DNA of 47,451 nt from Pseudonocardia sp. (GTDB lineage Bacteria > Actinomycetota > Actinomycetes > Mycobacteriales > Pseudonocardiaceae), in contig JAFASX010000027.1 of NCBI GenBank assembly GCA_019244295.1, positions 1 through 47,451 of the forward strand, written 5' to 3'. A program made the position numbers and the translations under genes. Below, piece by piece: positions 1 through 7,333 of this stretch. The first letter of the stretch is position 1. Each line of letters starts with the position of its first letter. The notes under the pieces were generated by a model. It saw only the letters and a program-made list of their open reading frames with translations. It made no database searches and was not told the origin of the DNA.

Positions 1-387
1 GTGGCGTTCAGCCCGGACGGTCGGCTGCTGGCCTCCGCCAGCGCCGATCAGACGGTGCGGTTGTGGGAGACCGCCACCGGTCACCCCCACGGGCCGCCCC
101 TGACCGGCCACACCAACACCGTGTTCGGTGTGGCGTTCAGCCCGGACGGTCGGCTGCTGGCCTCCGCCAGCGCCGATCAGACGGTGCGGTTGTGGGAGAC
201 CGCCACCGGTCACCCCCACGGCCCACCCCTCACCGGCCACACCAACATCGTGTTCGGTGTGGCGTTCAGCCCGGATGGCCGTCTGCTGGCCACCGCCAGC
301 GACGATCAGACCGTGCGACTGTGGAACCCATCATTCGCCTCATGGGTGGAGACCGGATGCGGCCTCATCAATCACAACCTATCCATG
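1..387 (+). repeat. 129-bp tandem repeats encoding WD40 blades
   Basis: Units start at 1, 130 and 259. Units 1 and 2 differ at only 4 of 129 positions by direct comparison, while unit 3 is more diverged and ends in the C-terminal tail. The array probably continues to the left of the window. Such near identity indicates recent duplication or ongoing homogenisation of blades. Confidence 0.85.
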
Positions 388-510
388 GCCGACTGGAACC
401 AGATAGCTCCAGACCTGCCATACCAGCGAACCTGCCCCGACCTACCCCCCGGGATAGGCGCACCAACTGACGCCAAACCAGCAACCTACCCAGCAACCTA
501 CGACCGATAA
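1..510 (+). CDS. WD40-repeat protein, C-terminal part (5' end outside window)
   Basis: The reading frame is open from the first base, so this is the end of a longer gene. It shows three WD40 blades of 43 residues, each with the pattern [11 protein letters not shown]...D.TVRLW, starting at bases 1, 130 and 259. A tail of about 60 residues follows, containing [16 protein letters not shown] and [12 protein letters not shown]. In actinobacteria this tail closes the beta-propeller of large STAND proteins (NACHT or caspase-like head, WD40 end); that is family knowledge, since the head is not in the window. WD40 propellers act as ligand sensors or protein docking surfaces. The first two blades are almost identical in DNA. 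The full protein could equally be a serine/threonine kinase-WD40 or a caspase-WD40 protein. Confidence 0.8.
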   Translation: MAFSPDGRLLASASADQTVRLWETATGHPHGPPLTGHTNTVFGVAFSPDGRLLASASADQTVRLWETATGHPHGPPLTGHTNIVFGVAFSPDGRLLATASDDQTVRLWNPSFASWVETGCGLINHNLSMADWNQIAPDLPYQRTCPDLPPGIGAPTDAKPATYPATYDR

Positions 511-574
511 CGCCAGCCCCTGTCTGAAGTTGCCGTATGGGCTACTGAGCTGGGGCGTGGGTAAGCGTGAGGAG

Positions 575-697
575 GTGTTCGGATCGTCCGCGATCCACGA
601 ACACCTCGTGACCCTCAGTCACCAGCCACCCATGCATCCCCGCGGCCAGCCCCAAGTCCTCCCCGGCACGACTCACAAAGACCCTGGCCACCCCGCC
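575..697 (-). pseudogene. Truncated TIR-domain fragment
   Basis: On the minus strand the frame reads VARVFVSRAGED, then an amphipathic helix LGLAAGMHGWLVTEG, then HEVFVDRG. This is the first strand, first helix and second strand of a bacterial TIR domain. After that the frame turns into unrelated sequence and stops at 542. The catalytic glutamate region and the last two thirds of a roughly 130-residue TIR domain are absent. A start codon is possible at 817, but the 40 residues before the TIR part look like noise. I infer a relic of a TIR-STAND gene, antisense to the neighbouring WD40 gene. Confidence 0.5.
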
Positions 698-802
698 CTC
701 CGGAGTTGCCAACCCTGCTCCCCTGAGTTTGGCTGCTACGCACCCGCCCACGTGACATGTGAATTCGTACAGGGCAATTACGTCGCCAATGGCCCTCTCG
801 TC

Positions 803-1180
803 ATGTATTACCGCCATATCGATTATGTGGCGTGGCTTCTCTCAGATGAAAGCACGTGGCTTCCAAATAGAATCCGAGATGAATTGACCCGCAGGATGGC
901 TGAGTGGGGCGCGTGCCCCTGGGACGAGGGCGACCCACGAACAGCCCAGGAGTTCGGTTTCGAGGATGCACCGTTCACTGGCAGGATGTTCGACGCATTG
1001 CGTGACGCCAGAACCGAGGGCCTCACGGGCCCGACGAGCCACTCTGGAGAGCTCTATAAAGATCTTGTCCACAGGTTGAGCCCAAGGGTGAGTTCATGGC
1101 TGCGCACGCGTGGCTCCTTGGGTCGCGGTGGGATCGGCGAGCCGGGTTGGTTCCATGTTGGCGTAGCCGCCCGCGAGTGA
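803..1180 (+). CDS. Hypothetical protein or gene fragment
   Basis: This frame (open since 530, where the early part only mirrors the antisense TIR relic) reads like real protein from about position 770: a run rich in Trp, Asp, Glu and Arg (YVAWLLSDESTWLPNRIRDE, then AEWGACPWDEGDP). I do not recognise the family. There is no convincing ribosome binding site before the ATG at 803. The last 87 bases overlap the 3' end of the asparaginase gene on the other strand, so the C-terminus is probably not native. Base composition is less GC-rich than the flanking genes, which fits transferred or decaying DNA. It may be a stump or may not be coding at all. Confidence 0.25.
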   Translation: MYYRHIDYVAWLLSDESTWLPNRIRDELTRRMAEWGACPWDEGDPRTAQEFGFEDAPFTGRMFDALRDARTEGLTGPTSHSGELYKDLVHRLSPRVSSWLRTRGSLGRGGIGEPGWFHVGVAARE

Positions 1181-2176
1181 GAAGTGTGCGCGGATGTCGG
1201 CCTGATCGTGGCCGGTTTCTAGCAGGCGACGCAGCAGGATGCGTGCCTTGAGGGGATCCAGGAATCCCGCGGAGATCAACCCTCGGCTTAGCAGGTCCGA
1301 TTCTGAGCCGGGGAAGGCGTATGTCCCCGCTAAGACTGGGCCAGCGCCTGTACGCGAGGCGAGGACGACGGGTATGCGAGAGGCCAGCTCCTCTAGAGGC
1401 GCGACAAGCGTGCCGGGAACGTGCCCGACGCCGAACGCCGCGATGACGAGCCCGTCCAATTGGTCGCTGAGGTTGGTGAGCAAGACGCCGGTGTCGCCCA
1501 GCGCTACTGTTACCAGCCCAACCTCCACCGATTGCGTATCCCTTGTCGCGATCTTGATCGTGGTGCGTTGGACGGGTCTGTTGATGATCCGTGGCTGACC
1601 TTCGACGACATATCCGAGTGCGCCACCGTTGGGGGATTGGAACGCGAACCTACTGGTGCTGTGAATCTTGCGGACTCGGTTGGCGGCGTGAATCTCGTCA
1701 GCGAACACCACCATGGCACCCAAGCCGTGAGCTACCGGCGCGGCCGCGACTTGCACAGAAGCCAGGATGTTGGCTGGCCCATCCGCCCCGGCAAGGGTGG
1801 GGTTGCGCATCGCGCCGGTCACCACAATGGGCTGTGGCCGCGTGTGGGCTAAGTCGAGCGCGTAGACGGTTTCCTCGATGGTGTCGGTGCCTTGTGTGAC
1901 GACCACACCGTCGACACCCTCGGCGAGTCGCCGCTCGATCGCTTCGGACAGTGCCGATAGATCGTCAAAACTCAGGGACGCTCCGGGGAGTCGTCGGAAG
2001 TCCTCGACGTCAATGGTGATACCCGTGCTGGCCAGGCCAGGCACGGCGGCCACGAGTTGATCGGCGGACAGGGACGGCACGACCCCGCCCGCCCGGTTGT
2101 TCGACATGGCGATCGTGCCGCCCATGCCAAAGACGACAACACGGCGCGGGGGGACCGCGCTTGATGGAAGAGACAC
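1094..2176 (-). CDS. ansA: L-asparaginase
   Basis: A 360-residue protein of the bacterial asparaginase/glutaminase family, which hydrolyses asparagine to aspartate and ammonia. The N-terminal threonine motif GMGGTIAMS carries the nucleophile at about Thr21, and the second signature TQGTDT spans residues 94-99 with the Thr-Asp pair. Gln replaces the more common His just before it. There is no signal peptide, suggesting a cytoplasmic type. The start is the GTG at 2176, just before the conserved strand RRVVVFGMGG, with a modest AAAGG upstream. The length is slightly over the family norm because of a short C-terminal tail. It stands alone among broken genes; no operon partner is visible. Confidence 0.9.
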   Translation of the reverse strand: MSLPSSAVPPRRVVVFGMGGTIAMSNNRAGGVVPSLSADQLVAAVPGLASTGITIDVEDFRRLPGASLSFDDLSALSEAIERRLAEGVDGVVVTQGTDTIEETVYALDLAHTRPQPIVVTGAMRNPTLAGADGPANILASVQVAAAPVAHGLGAMVVFADEIHAANRVRKIHSTSRFAFQSPNGGALGYVVEGQPRIINRPVQRTTIKIATRDTQSVEVGLVTVALGDTGVLLTNLSDQLDGLVIAAFGVGHVPGTLVAPLEELASRIPVVLASRTGAGPVLAGTYAFPGSESDLLSRGLISAGFLDPLKARILLRRLLETGHDQADIRAHFSLAGGYANMEPTRLADPTATQGATRAQP

Positions 2177-2388
2177 CGGTGCCTTTCGAGAGCTATGCGA
2201 GGCTGGGGCTGGTCAAGCCTATTGGTCCATGCTGGCCATCTGGCCGACGAACCGGCACGCCTGATCGAGGCCAGCGAGTGACAGCGGGCGGCTGCGCGGT
2301 TCGGCGAAGCCGCCACAGCCGTACTCCCCGAGTTCGCGGAGCGCGACGGCGAGCAGGACTCGCGAGAGGCTAACAAGGGCGCGAAATC
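2177..2388. other. Intergenic stretch with degenerate coding remnants
   Basis: On the plus strand there are short coding-like runs broken by stops, for example HLADEPARLIEASE, stop, then QRAAARFGEAATAVLPEFAE. These look like helical protein remnants, but no family can be named. No promoter or RNA element was recognised. Confidence 0.25.
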
Positions 2389-2859
2389 TCAGCTGAGATA
2401 CGGTAATGGGTCTCTTTTCAGCGCGGTTTCGATTCGCAGCTTCACAGAGGAACTCATCGGAAGCCGCTTAATTTCCCGCGGGGAAATCCAGCGCACGATA
2501 GTTGACTCGGCGCTCTCTCGAAGCTCACCACCGATTGGCTTAGCTTCGAACACGATAGAAAATTCCTGACGAACCTCGCCATCGTCATACTCGATGACAT
2601 GTCGGGGATCGGAATAGATGCCGCTCACAGTGACAACCCGAATCTGGATTCCGGTTTCCTCAAAGACTTCACGCACTGCTGCCTCACGAGTCGTTTCGCC
2701 GATATCTTGCGCTCCGCCGGGTGGCGCCCACAAACCATTATCAGACCGTTTGATCATCAGAATGTCGCCCGCATCAATGCGCACAATTGCGGCTACAGCG
2801 ACGACCAGACTATTCGCGGTCGGAGCGTTGGGATCGTCATAGTAGTCCTTCTTGGGCAT
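2389..2859 (-). CDS. NUDIX hydrolase
   Basis: A 156-residue protein with a complete NUDIX box from Gly49 to Ile71 (G-x5-E-x7-REVFEETGI), the Mg-binding loop-helix of hydrolases acting on nucleoside diphosphates linked to another moiety. An aromatic-rich segment (WAPPGG) precedes the box, and a C-terminal alpha/beta region follows. The substrate cannot be told from sequence. The ATG at 2859 lies only three bases after the stop of a regulator fragment on the same strand. In Streptomyces and relatives such NUDIX genes often follow an XRE-type regulator with this C-terminal domain, so the pair was probably an operon before the regulator lost its head. The NUDIX frame itself is intact. Confidence 0.9.
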   Translation of the reverse strand: MPKKDYYDDPNAPTANSLVVAVAAIVRIDAGDILMIKRSDNGLWAPPGGAQDIGETTREAAVREVFEETGIQIRVVTVSGIYSDPRHVIEYDDGEVRQEFSIVFEAKPIGGELRESAESTIVRWISPREIKRLPMSSSVKLRIETALKRDPLPYLS

Positions 2860-2862
2860 AAT

Positions 2863-3084
2863 CTATCCTAGTTCTCCAAGAGGTTTGGCCGCGTCCCAGA
2901 CGTGCGTGAAACTCTCGGCGTATGTGTCAAAAAGGGTACCCGATGACAGTCTGCGCAGATGTAGCGCGGGGGCATGGGAAGCGACTTTGCCGTACACGTG
3001 AGTGTTGACGATCATTTCTGAGTCAAATCTGTAGATCGAGTTGTACAGCACGGTCCCGTGAATACGCACATCCACGTTAGCTAC
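2863..3084 (-). pseudogene. C-terminal stump of an XRE-type regulator (DUF5919-like)
   Basis: The last about 73 residues of this minus-strand frame (VDVRIHGTVLYNSIYRFDSE, then NTHVYG, then LHLRRL, FDTYAESFTHVW) match, from memory, the C-terminal domain found after helix-turn-helix regulators in streptomycetes, beside NUDIX genes. The helix-turn-helix part is missing: upstream of about 3085 the frame becomes Pro/Arg/His-rich sequence without family character. An ATG exists within the stump, but a stable separate product is unlikely. It sits three bases before the NUDIX gene and is read here as a truncated partner of it. Confidence 0.55.
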
Positions 3085-3400
3085 GGTTAGGCGTGTGTGG
3101 CCAACCTGACGAGGCGCGCGGCCATCGTCGCGGATGGGTCGCACCGAGCGGGCCGCCAGTGCCGGCGCCGAATTCTGAGTTGGATGCGGGGAGTGCGGTG
3201 CGCGGTGATCTTTTTGACTCCGGTGGGTCACCTTGACCTGCAGGCCGCCATGAGCTCGGTCGCCTGTCACTGGCGGGCAATCGGCGCGTTACGCAGGAAG
3301 GACACGGTGGCAAATCGGGCTTCCCACGCGGCGCGGCCGGCGCCCGCTCGTGTGCTGCTTGGTCGACACTGGTCGATGGCGCGCGAGCCAGAATCCTCAA

Positions 3401-3689
3401 TCAGTAGTGCGGTGGTCGGTAATGCCGACAAAGTCGGCCAACTCGTGGAGATCCACTTTAATTGAAGGGCGTTCGCGTCGCTGCATCCCTCGAAGCATGG
3501 AATGCACCCGGCCGGTGAATATGAGTTGCTCAGGTGCTGCGGTCCGAGCCGACTTGAGCGCATCCAGTGCATCGCGATCGCGGCGGCGTAGGTAATGCGC
3601 CCACGCGACAGCTATGAGATGGTACGCTTGCCGCTCAGCAAGTTCGCGGGGCAGCCGATCGTGCGGTACATATGTCGCTTGCTCAATAG
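3401..3689 (-). pseudogene. C-terminal stump of a second XRE-type regulator, cut by the insertion sequence
   Basis: Reading the minus strand from the insertion-sequence end at 3689 gives AIEQATYVPHDRLPRELAER, QAYHLIAVAWAHYLRRRDRD, then ALDALKSARTAAPEQLIF, and ends at a stop at 3401-3403. This is the helical-repeat C-terminus typical of streptomycete XRE-family regulators, as I know them. There is no start codon of its own. The frame continues by chance into the inverted repeat of the element (DFEIVL). The N-terminal half is not on the far side of the element, so more than a simple insertion happened. Confidence 0.55.
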
Positions 3690-3708
3690 CCAGGACGATT
3701 TCAAAGTC
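3690..3708 (+). repeat. Left terminal inverted repeat of the IS
   Basis: This 19-bp sequence is the exact reverse complement of 5138-5156. The transposase stop codon (3701-3703) lies inside it, as is common in compact insertion sequences. Confidence 0.85.
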
Positions 3709-5014
3709 GGTTTGTGCTGGTAGCGGCTGCGAGGAGGGGTGGGATTCGGGTTTGGTCGGCGTTGGTGCGTTGGATGGTTCGGGTGAGTTGGGTGATGCCG
3801 GCTAGGCGCGGCAGGGCCAGGGTGAGGTTTCTTAGGGTGGCCATGAGGTGGGCGCTGGTGGCGGTGTAGGCGTGTGGGTGGTCTTCGCGGTAGACGACGT
3901 CGCGGACCTTGTGGTTCGATTCTACTCGCCAGTGTTTTTTGACCTGGCCGGCGAGGGTCTCGGGGGTGGCGTGCTTGGTGTCGAGGCTGGTCACACCGTG
4001 GACGACGTCTTTGGATATTCGGTTGCCGGCTAGGTCGAACACATCGCGGCGGATCCGGAAGACCTGTTTGGCGTGGGGGAAGTCGATGGGTGGTGGCGGG
4101 GGCGACCCAGATCGCTCGGCGCACGATCCGGGGCTTTGATGCGTTCCTCGTGCACGTAGTGTTCGCTGCCGGCCGGGGTGAGCGGGAACGTCGCGGTGAT
4201 CGCGGTGAGCGGTGTCGGCTGATTGCCCTTCACCGTCAGGACGTAGTGCCCGCCGCGTTGTTCGGTGAGGTAGGTGGCGGTGGTGTGTTGAGCGTGGGCA
4301 GCGTCCGCGGTTACCACGACGTTGGTGAGGTCGACGGGGTCCAGCAACGTCGGCACCTGGGTGATCTCGCCTGTGTCCTCGGGTACTTGAACCTGGGCGA
4401 TCACGGTTTTCTCGGCGGTGAGTAGCGCGGAGAACAGCCTGGTCTCGCTACCTGGGCAGCCTGGTTGGTCGCTGCCCGTGCACGGTCTTTCCGTCGATGG
4501 CCAGCCCGATCAGCTCAGGCAGCGTCTGATCGCCCCCGGGCTGGCTGTTCTCGCCGTCCGCGGCGGTGTCCGTGCTGGTGGTGTCCGTGCTGTTGGTGTC
4601 CGTGCTGGCAGGCGCCGTGGGGGTGGGCATGAGGTAGCGGCGCAGCCAGGCGTTCACCAGCGCGTCGGCGGCGTCGGCATCGATGGTGCTGGCCAGCCGG
4701 CGCATGGTGCCGGCGCTGGGGGGCACATACCGGCCACGCCGGCACCGGCAGCCCGCCAACTCCAGCAACCGCTCGGGCATCTCGCCCGCCCGGTCGGCGC
4801 ACTCCCGGAAATTACGCGCCCCAGCCAGCGTCGCCAACACCATGATCGTCAACACCGCGCCGACCGGGTGGCGAATCCCGCGTACCTTGCGCGGGTCAGC
4901 CACCCCCGCCAAAAGCGCCGCCAACTCCGCCAGCGCGGCCTCACCCTGATCATCCTCATCGCCGGTGTCACCGGTGCCGGACGAGCGTGGTTGGGGGGCG
5001 TGCGACACTGACAC
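3701..5014 (-). pseudogene. ISAs1-family transposase, frameshifted
   Basis: The N-terminal part (from ATG 5014) has the family's leading domain with VADPRKVRGIRHPVGAVL and reaches the first catalytic Asp in AIDGKTV. The frame then shifts near 4475 into SETRLFSALLTAEKTV, with the second Asp in VVVTADAAHAQ. It shifts again near 4130 (RIVRRAIWVAPAT) and near 4090 into QVFRIRRDVFDLAGNRIS, with the last acidic residue in HWRVESNHKVRD. All three catalytic positions of the DDE fold can be found, but no single frame encodes them. A run of Thr/Asp/Ser repeats near residues 135-160 of the first frame is an expansion within the protein. The element cannot move by itself. Confidence 0.8.
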
Positions 5015-5137
5015 CGGTGGTCTCTCCCTGTGACGATCATGGTGTGGGAACCGGAATCATCACAGGCCAGAGGCCACCCCGTACGTGTCACACGCCGACA
5101 GGAAAGATCATGTAACGGACTTCACACCAAGACCACA

Positions 5138-5156
5138 GACTTTGAAATCGTCCTGG
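5138..5156 (-). repeat. Right terminal inverted repeat of the IS
   Basis: Exact inverted copy of 3690-3708. It lies about 120 bases upstream of the transposase start, the usual distance for a promoter-containing IS end. Confidence 0.85.
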
Positions 5157-5239
5157 GGTACATCCCCGCTTCCTGCCGATCTACCAACCGCCGCTACCTG
5201 ACATCCCCAGGTAGGCCGACCAACGGAGCCACGCCTTTT

Positions 5240-5986
5240 TTAATCTGCTGGGAGCTCGTAGACCAGTTGAACGCGCTCGCCCGGGATGACGATGTTGTTG
5301 ACCTCGACCGCTCGGTCGTCTGTGTGTGCTGTGCGGTCGATGCGGAATACGGCCGCCGCTGTGGGGATGTTGAGTTGGGCCGCTTCCTGCTCGGAGGCTT
5401 GTCCGATGTGAACGATTTCGATGAAGCTAACCAGGCGGTGGCCGGCGTCGATGAGCCGTTGGTGGATGCCGCCTGGCCCAGGGTTTTCCTGTTCGATCGC
5501 CGTTCCGGCGGTCAGGTCTCGGGGGAGATAGCTGGTGGCGAGCTGGGCGGGAACGTCGTCGCGGTACATGACGCGGTCGCGGACAAACACCTCGGAGCCC
5601 TGCTCGATCCCTAATGCCGCGGCGACCTCTCCAGTGGCCGGCTCCGACCACATGTTCGTCACGACGCGGCTCTCGAACTGACCGTAGAAGGCATCGGTCA
5701 GGAACGCGCCTCGCCCGGCGTCACGCTCGGCTTGGCTGAGTCTGCGCCGGTTGACCCTCATGGCCGGGCGCTGTGGTCGTACGTACCAGCCGCCGCCGGC
5801 AATGCCGACGATCAACCCTTCGTTTCGCAGTGCGTTGATAGCGTTGGTGACGGTCTGCGGTGCCACGCGGTAACGCTCAGTGAGCTTGGCGCGGCTGGGG
5901 AGCCGAGTACCGGGCGGGTAGTCGCCCGCGGAAATGGCTGCACGCAGGTCCGCGGCGATGTCCCGCCAGGTGGTCCAGTCTGGCAT
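5240..5986 (-). CDS. GntR-family (HutC/UTRA type) transcriptional regulator
   Basis: A 248-residue regulator. Residues 1-70 form the GntR winged helix-turn-helix (IAADLRAAISAGDYPPGTRL, PSRAKLTERYRVAPQTVTNA, LRNEGLIVGIAGGGWYVR). Residues about 90-245 form a UTRA effector-binding domain (VFVRDRVMYRDD, then ATSYLP, ending in VQLVYEL). Such proteins are mostly local repressors. It is divergent from the small gene at 6125. In actinomycete integrative elements (pSAM2 type) a GntR regulator controls transfer and replication genes, and small proteins like the neighbour are typical there; that origin is inference. Three similar motifs in the gap between the two genes could be its operators. Confidence 0.88.
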   Translation of the reverse strand: MPDWTTWRDIAADLRAAISAGDYPPGTRLPSRAKLTERYRVAPQTVTNAINALRNEGLIVGIAGGGWYVRPQRPAMRVNRRRLSQAERDAGRGAFLTDAFYGQFESRVVTNMWSEPATGEVAAALGIEQGSEVFVRDRVMYRDDVPAQLATSYLPRDLTAGTAIEQENPGPGGIHQRLIDAGHRLVSFIEIVHIGQASEQEAAQLNIPTAAAVFRIDRTAHTDDRAVEVNNIVIPGERVQLVYELPAD

Positions 5987-5997
5987 TGGGCGAGCCT

Positions 5998-6096
5998 ATC
6001 TGTCTATGCAGATGGCCGCGGGGGAGCGTTGAGCCTTGCCAACCAGTATGTACAGGTGTCACCATAGCTCCCATCCGGCAAGCAGCATATACAGAT
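5998..6096. promoter_or_regulatory. Putative operator cluster between the GntR gene and the small gene
   Basis: The gap holds an inverted repeat ATCTG-N6-CAGAT at 5998-6013 and two related motifs, GTATGTACAG (6046-6055) and CATATACAGAT (6086-6096). GntR-family operators often contain GTnTATACA-like cores, which the latter two resemble. The placement just upstream of both start codons suits autoregulation plus control of the divergent gene. No footprint data are implied. Confidence 0.45.
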
Positions 6097-6124
6097 TTGG
6101 CACCGAGCATGTCCAAGGAGACCA

Positions 6125-6388
6125 ATGAGTGAAATCTTCGCCGTTCATGTCGTTCATCCGGCGCAGGTGCGACCGACCGAATTCATCTGCCGCAAGCTCC
6201 CTCAAGCTGAGAAGCACGCCGCCGAGTTGAGCAACGATCCCGGCGTGCTCGCGGCTGGCGTCACGCGCTTCGTCGTCGACGAGCCAGGTACCCGGCAAGC
6301 AGCCGCGCTCTACGTTCGAGGGGTCAAGCAACGGCTGCCTTACGTCAGCGATGACCGAACTATCCAGGCGAACGGGTCGGGGAACTAA
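6125..6388 (+). CDS. Small conserved hypothetical protein of integrative elements
   Basis: An 87-residue protein with FAVHVVHPAQ near the N-terminus, then a compact alpha/beta pattern (FICRKLPQAEKHAAELSNDP, GVLAAGVTRFVVDEPGTRQA) and VKQRLPYVSDDR. The ATG at 6125 has a clear AAGGAG seven to eight bases upstream. I recall small proteins of this build in streptomycete integrative elements, next to GntR regulators, but none with a known function. There is no signal peptide or membrane segment. The close divergent arrangement with the GntR gene suggests it is the regulator's target. Confidence 0.7.
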   Translation: MSEIFAVHVVHPAQVRPTEFICRKLPQAEKHAAELSNDPGVLAAGVTRFVVDEPGTRQAAALYVRGVKQRLPYVSDDRTIQANGSGN

Positions 6389-6400
6389 CCAACGCGGATT

Positions 6401-6502
6401 TCACTGGTCAGCAACATCGAGTTGCCGCCCCGCACGAACAGTAATCCAGGCGCCTCCGAGTACGATCCCGACAGCCCCGCCCCAAATCACTCCGGAAGTC
6501 AT
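6401..6502 (-). CDS. Possible 33-residue membrane peptide
   Basis: The minus strand encodes MTSGVIWGGAVGIVLGGAWI, then TVRAGRQLDVADQ: a single Gly-rich hydrophobic helix followed by a short charged tail. It has an ATG start but no ribosome binding site; its upstream bases are the complement of the lipase's Shine-Dalgarno. Small one-helix proteins occur in actinobacterial mobile elements, so it may be real, but chance cannot be excluded. Confidence 0.2.
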   Translation of the reverse strand: MTSGVIWGGAVGIVLGGAWITVRAGRQLDVADQ

Positions 6503-6513
6503 CAGGAGAAGAG

Positions 6514-7317
6514 ATGCCGAACATGCCGATGGACAGGGCGACCGCGGTCAGCTTGGGTCCATTCAACCAAGCCGCTCACGACCAGTTTTTACGCTCGCCT
6601 AAGCTGGTCAATCCTCCCACGATCGCTAATCTGCCCGCTGGCTTTACGCTTGAACGCACCATCCAGATGTCGGACTTTATTTTCGAGCCATCAGAGCTAC
6701 CCAAGTTCTATGGGTATCTCGTCAGAGGCGGTGAGCCGATTCGACAGATAATCGCCATCCGCGGCACTGCGGCCGCCGCCGAGTGGTGGGATAATCTGCA
6801 TTTTCTGCTCATGCCGTTCGATTCGACCGTCAAAGGTGGGGGTAAGGTCGTTCAAGGCTTTTACGACATCTACAGGACATTGACCACGATGAACCCGGCC
6901 AAACCAGGAGAAGCCCCCAGCGGCCTATTCGATAAAATCGATCCAAACATTCCAATCATCGTGACCGGGCATAGCCTGGGAGCCGCGCTGGCAACACTTC
7001 TCGTCGCCGATATGTCCGCCAATACACCTCTCAAGCCTCAAGCGTGGACCTTCGCCTCCCCGAAAGTCGGTGACGCCAACTTCGCGGCGACCTACGGCTA
7101 CCACAGCACAGTATCGTGGCGCATCTACAACATCCCTGACATCATACCCCGGGTGCCCATAGACTCGTCTGACAGCTATCAACATGTCAATGCTGGGTAC
7201 GCTATCGACTCGGCCGGCAAGACGCGATGGAGTCTCGGTTGCTTCCATGACCTGAACACCTATATAAACGTTCTCTCGGGCGGTGCCGCTCCTATCAATG
7301 ACTCATGCCGACTTTAG
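6514..7317 (+). CDS. Class 3 lipase-like alpha/beta hydrolase
   Basis: A 267-residue protein of the lipase class 3 (fungal-type triacylglycerol lipase) family. The nucleophile elbow VTGHSLGAALATLL holds the catalytic Ser. The acid is the Asp in NIPDIIPRVP, and the base is most likely the His in CFHDLNTY near the C-terminus. IIAIRGTAAAAEWWDN is the family's oxyanion-strand region. No signal peptide is visible, which is unusual for a secreted lipase and suggests action inside the cell or export by another route. AGGAG lies seven bases before the ATG. Base composition is clearly lower in GC than the next genes, fitting acquired DNA. Confidence 0.85.
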   Translation: MPNMPMDRATAVSLGPFNQAAHDQFLRSPKLVNPPTIANLPAGFTLERTIQMSDFIFEPSELPKFYGYLVRGGEPIRQIIAIRGTAAAAEWWDNLHFLLMPFDSTVKGGGKVVQGFYDIYRTLTTMNPAKPGEAPSGLFDKIDPNIPIIVTGHSLGAALATLLVADMSANTPLKPQAWTFASPKVGDANFAATYGYHSTVSWRIYNIPDIIPRVPIDSSDSYQHVNAGYAIDSAGKTRWSLGCFHDLNTYINVLSGGAAPINDSCRL

Positions 7318-7333
7318 GATCGGCCACGCCCGA

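Larger units (their letters stand above)
3690..5156 (-). mobile_element. Decayed ISAs1-type insertion sequence
   Basis: The ends are a perfect 19-bp inverted repeat, CCAGGACGATTTCAAAGTC, at 3690-3708 and inverted at 5138-5156. It encloses one frameshifted transposase on the minus strand. No target-site duplication is seen: the 10 bases outside the left end and those outside the right end do not match. I infer that a rearrangement or deletion happened after insertion. The element interrupts an XRE-type regulator on its left side. Confidence 0.8.

Noticed and set aside
1972..2376. Minus-strand frame overlapping the ansA start
   Set aside because: Composition is that of a shadow frame (Arg, Ser, Pro-rich), and ansA is clearly the coding frame.
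5157..5239. Target-site duplication of the IS
   Set aside because: The right flank was compared with the left flank at 3680-3689; no direct repeat of 4 or more bases at the proper place.
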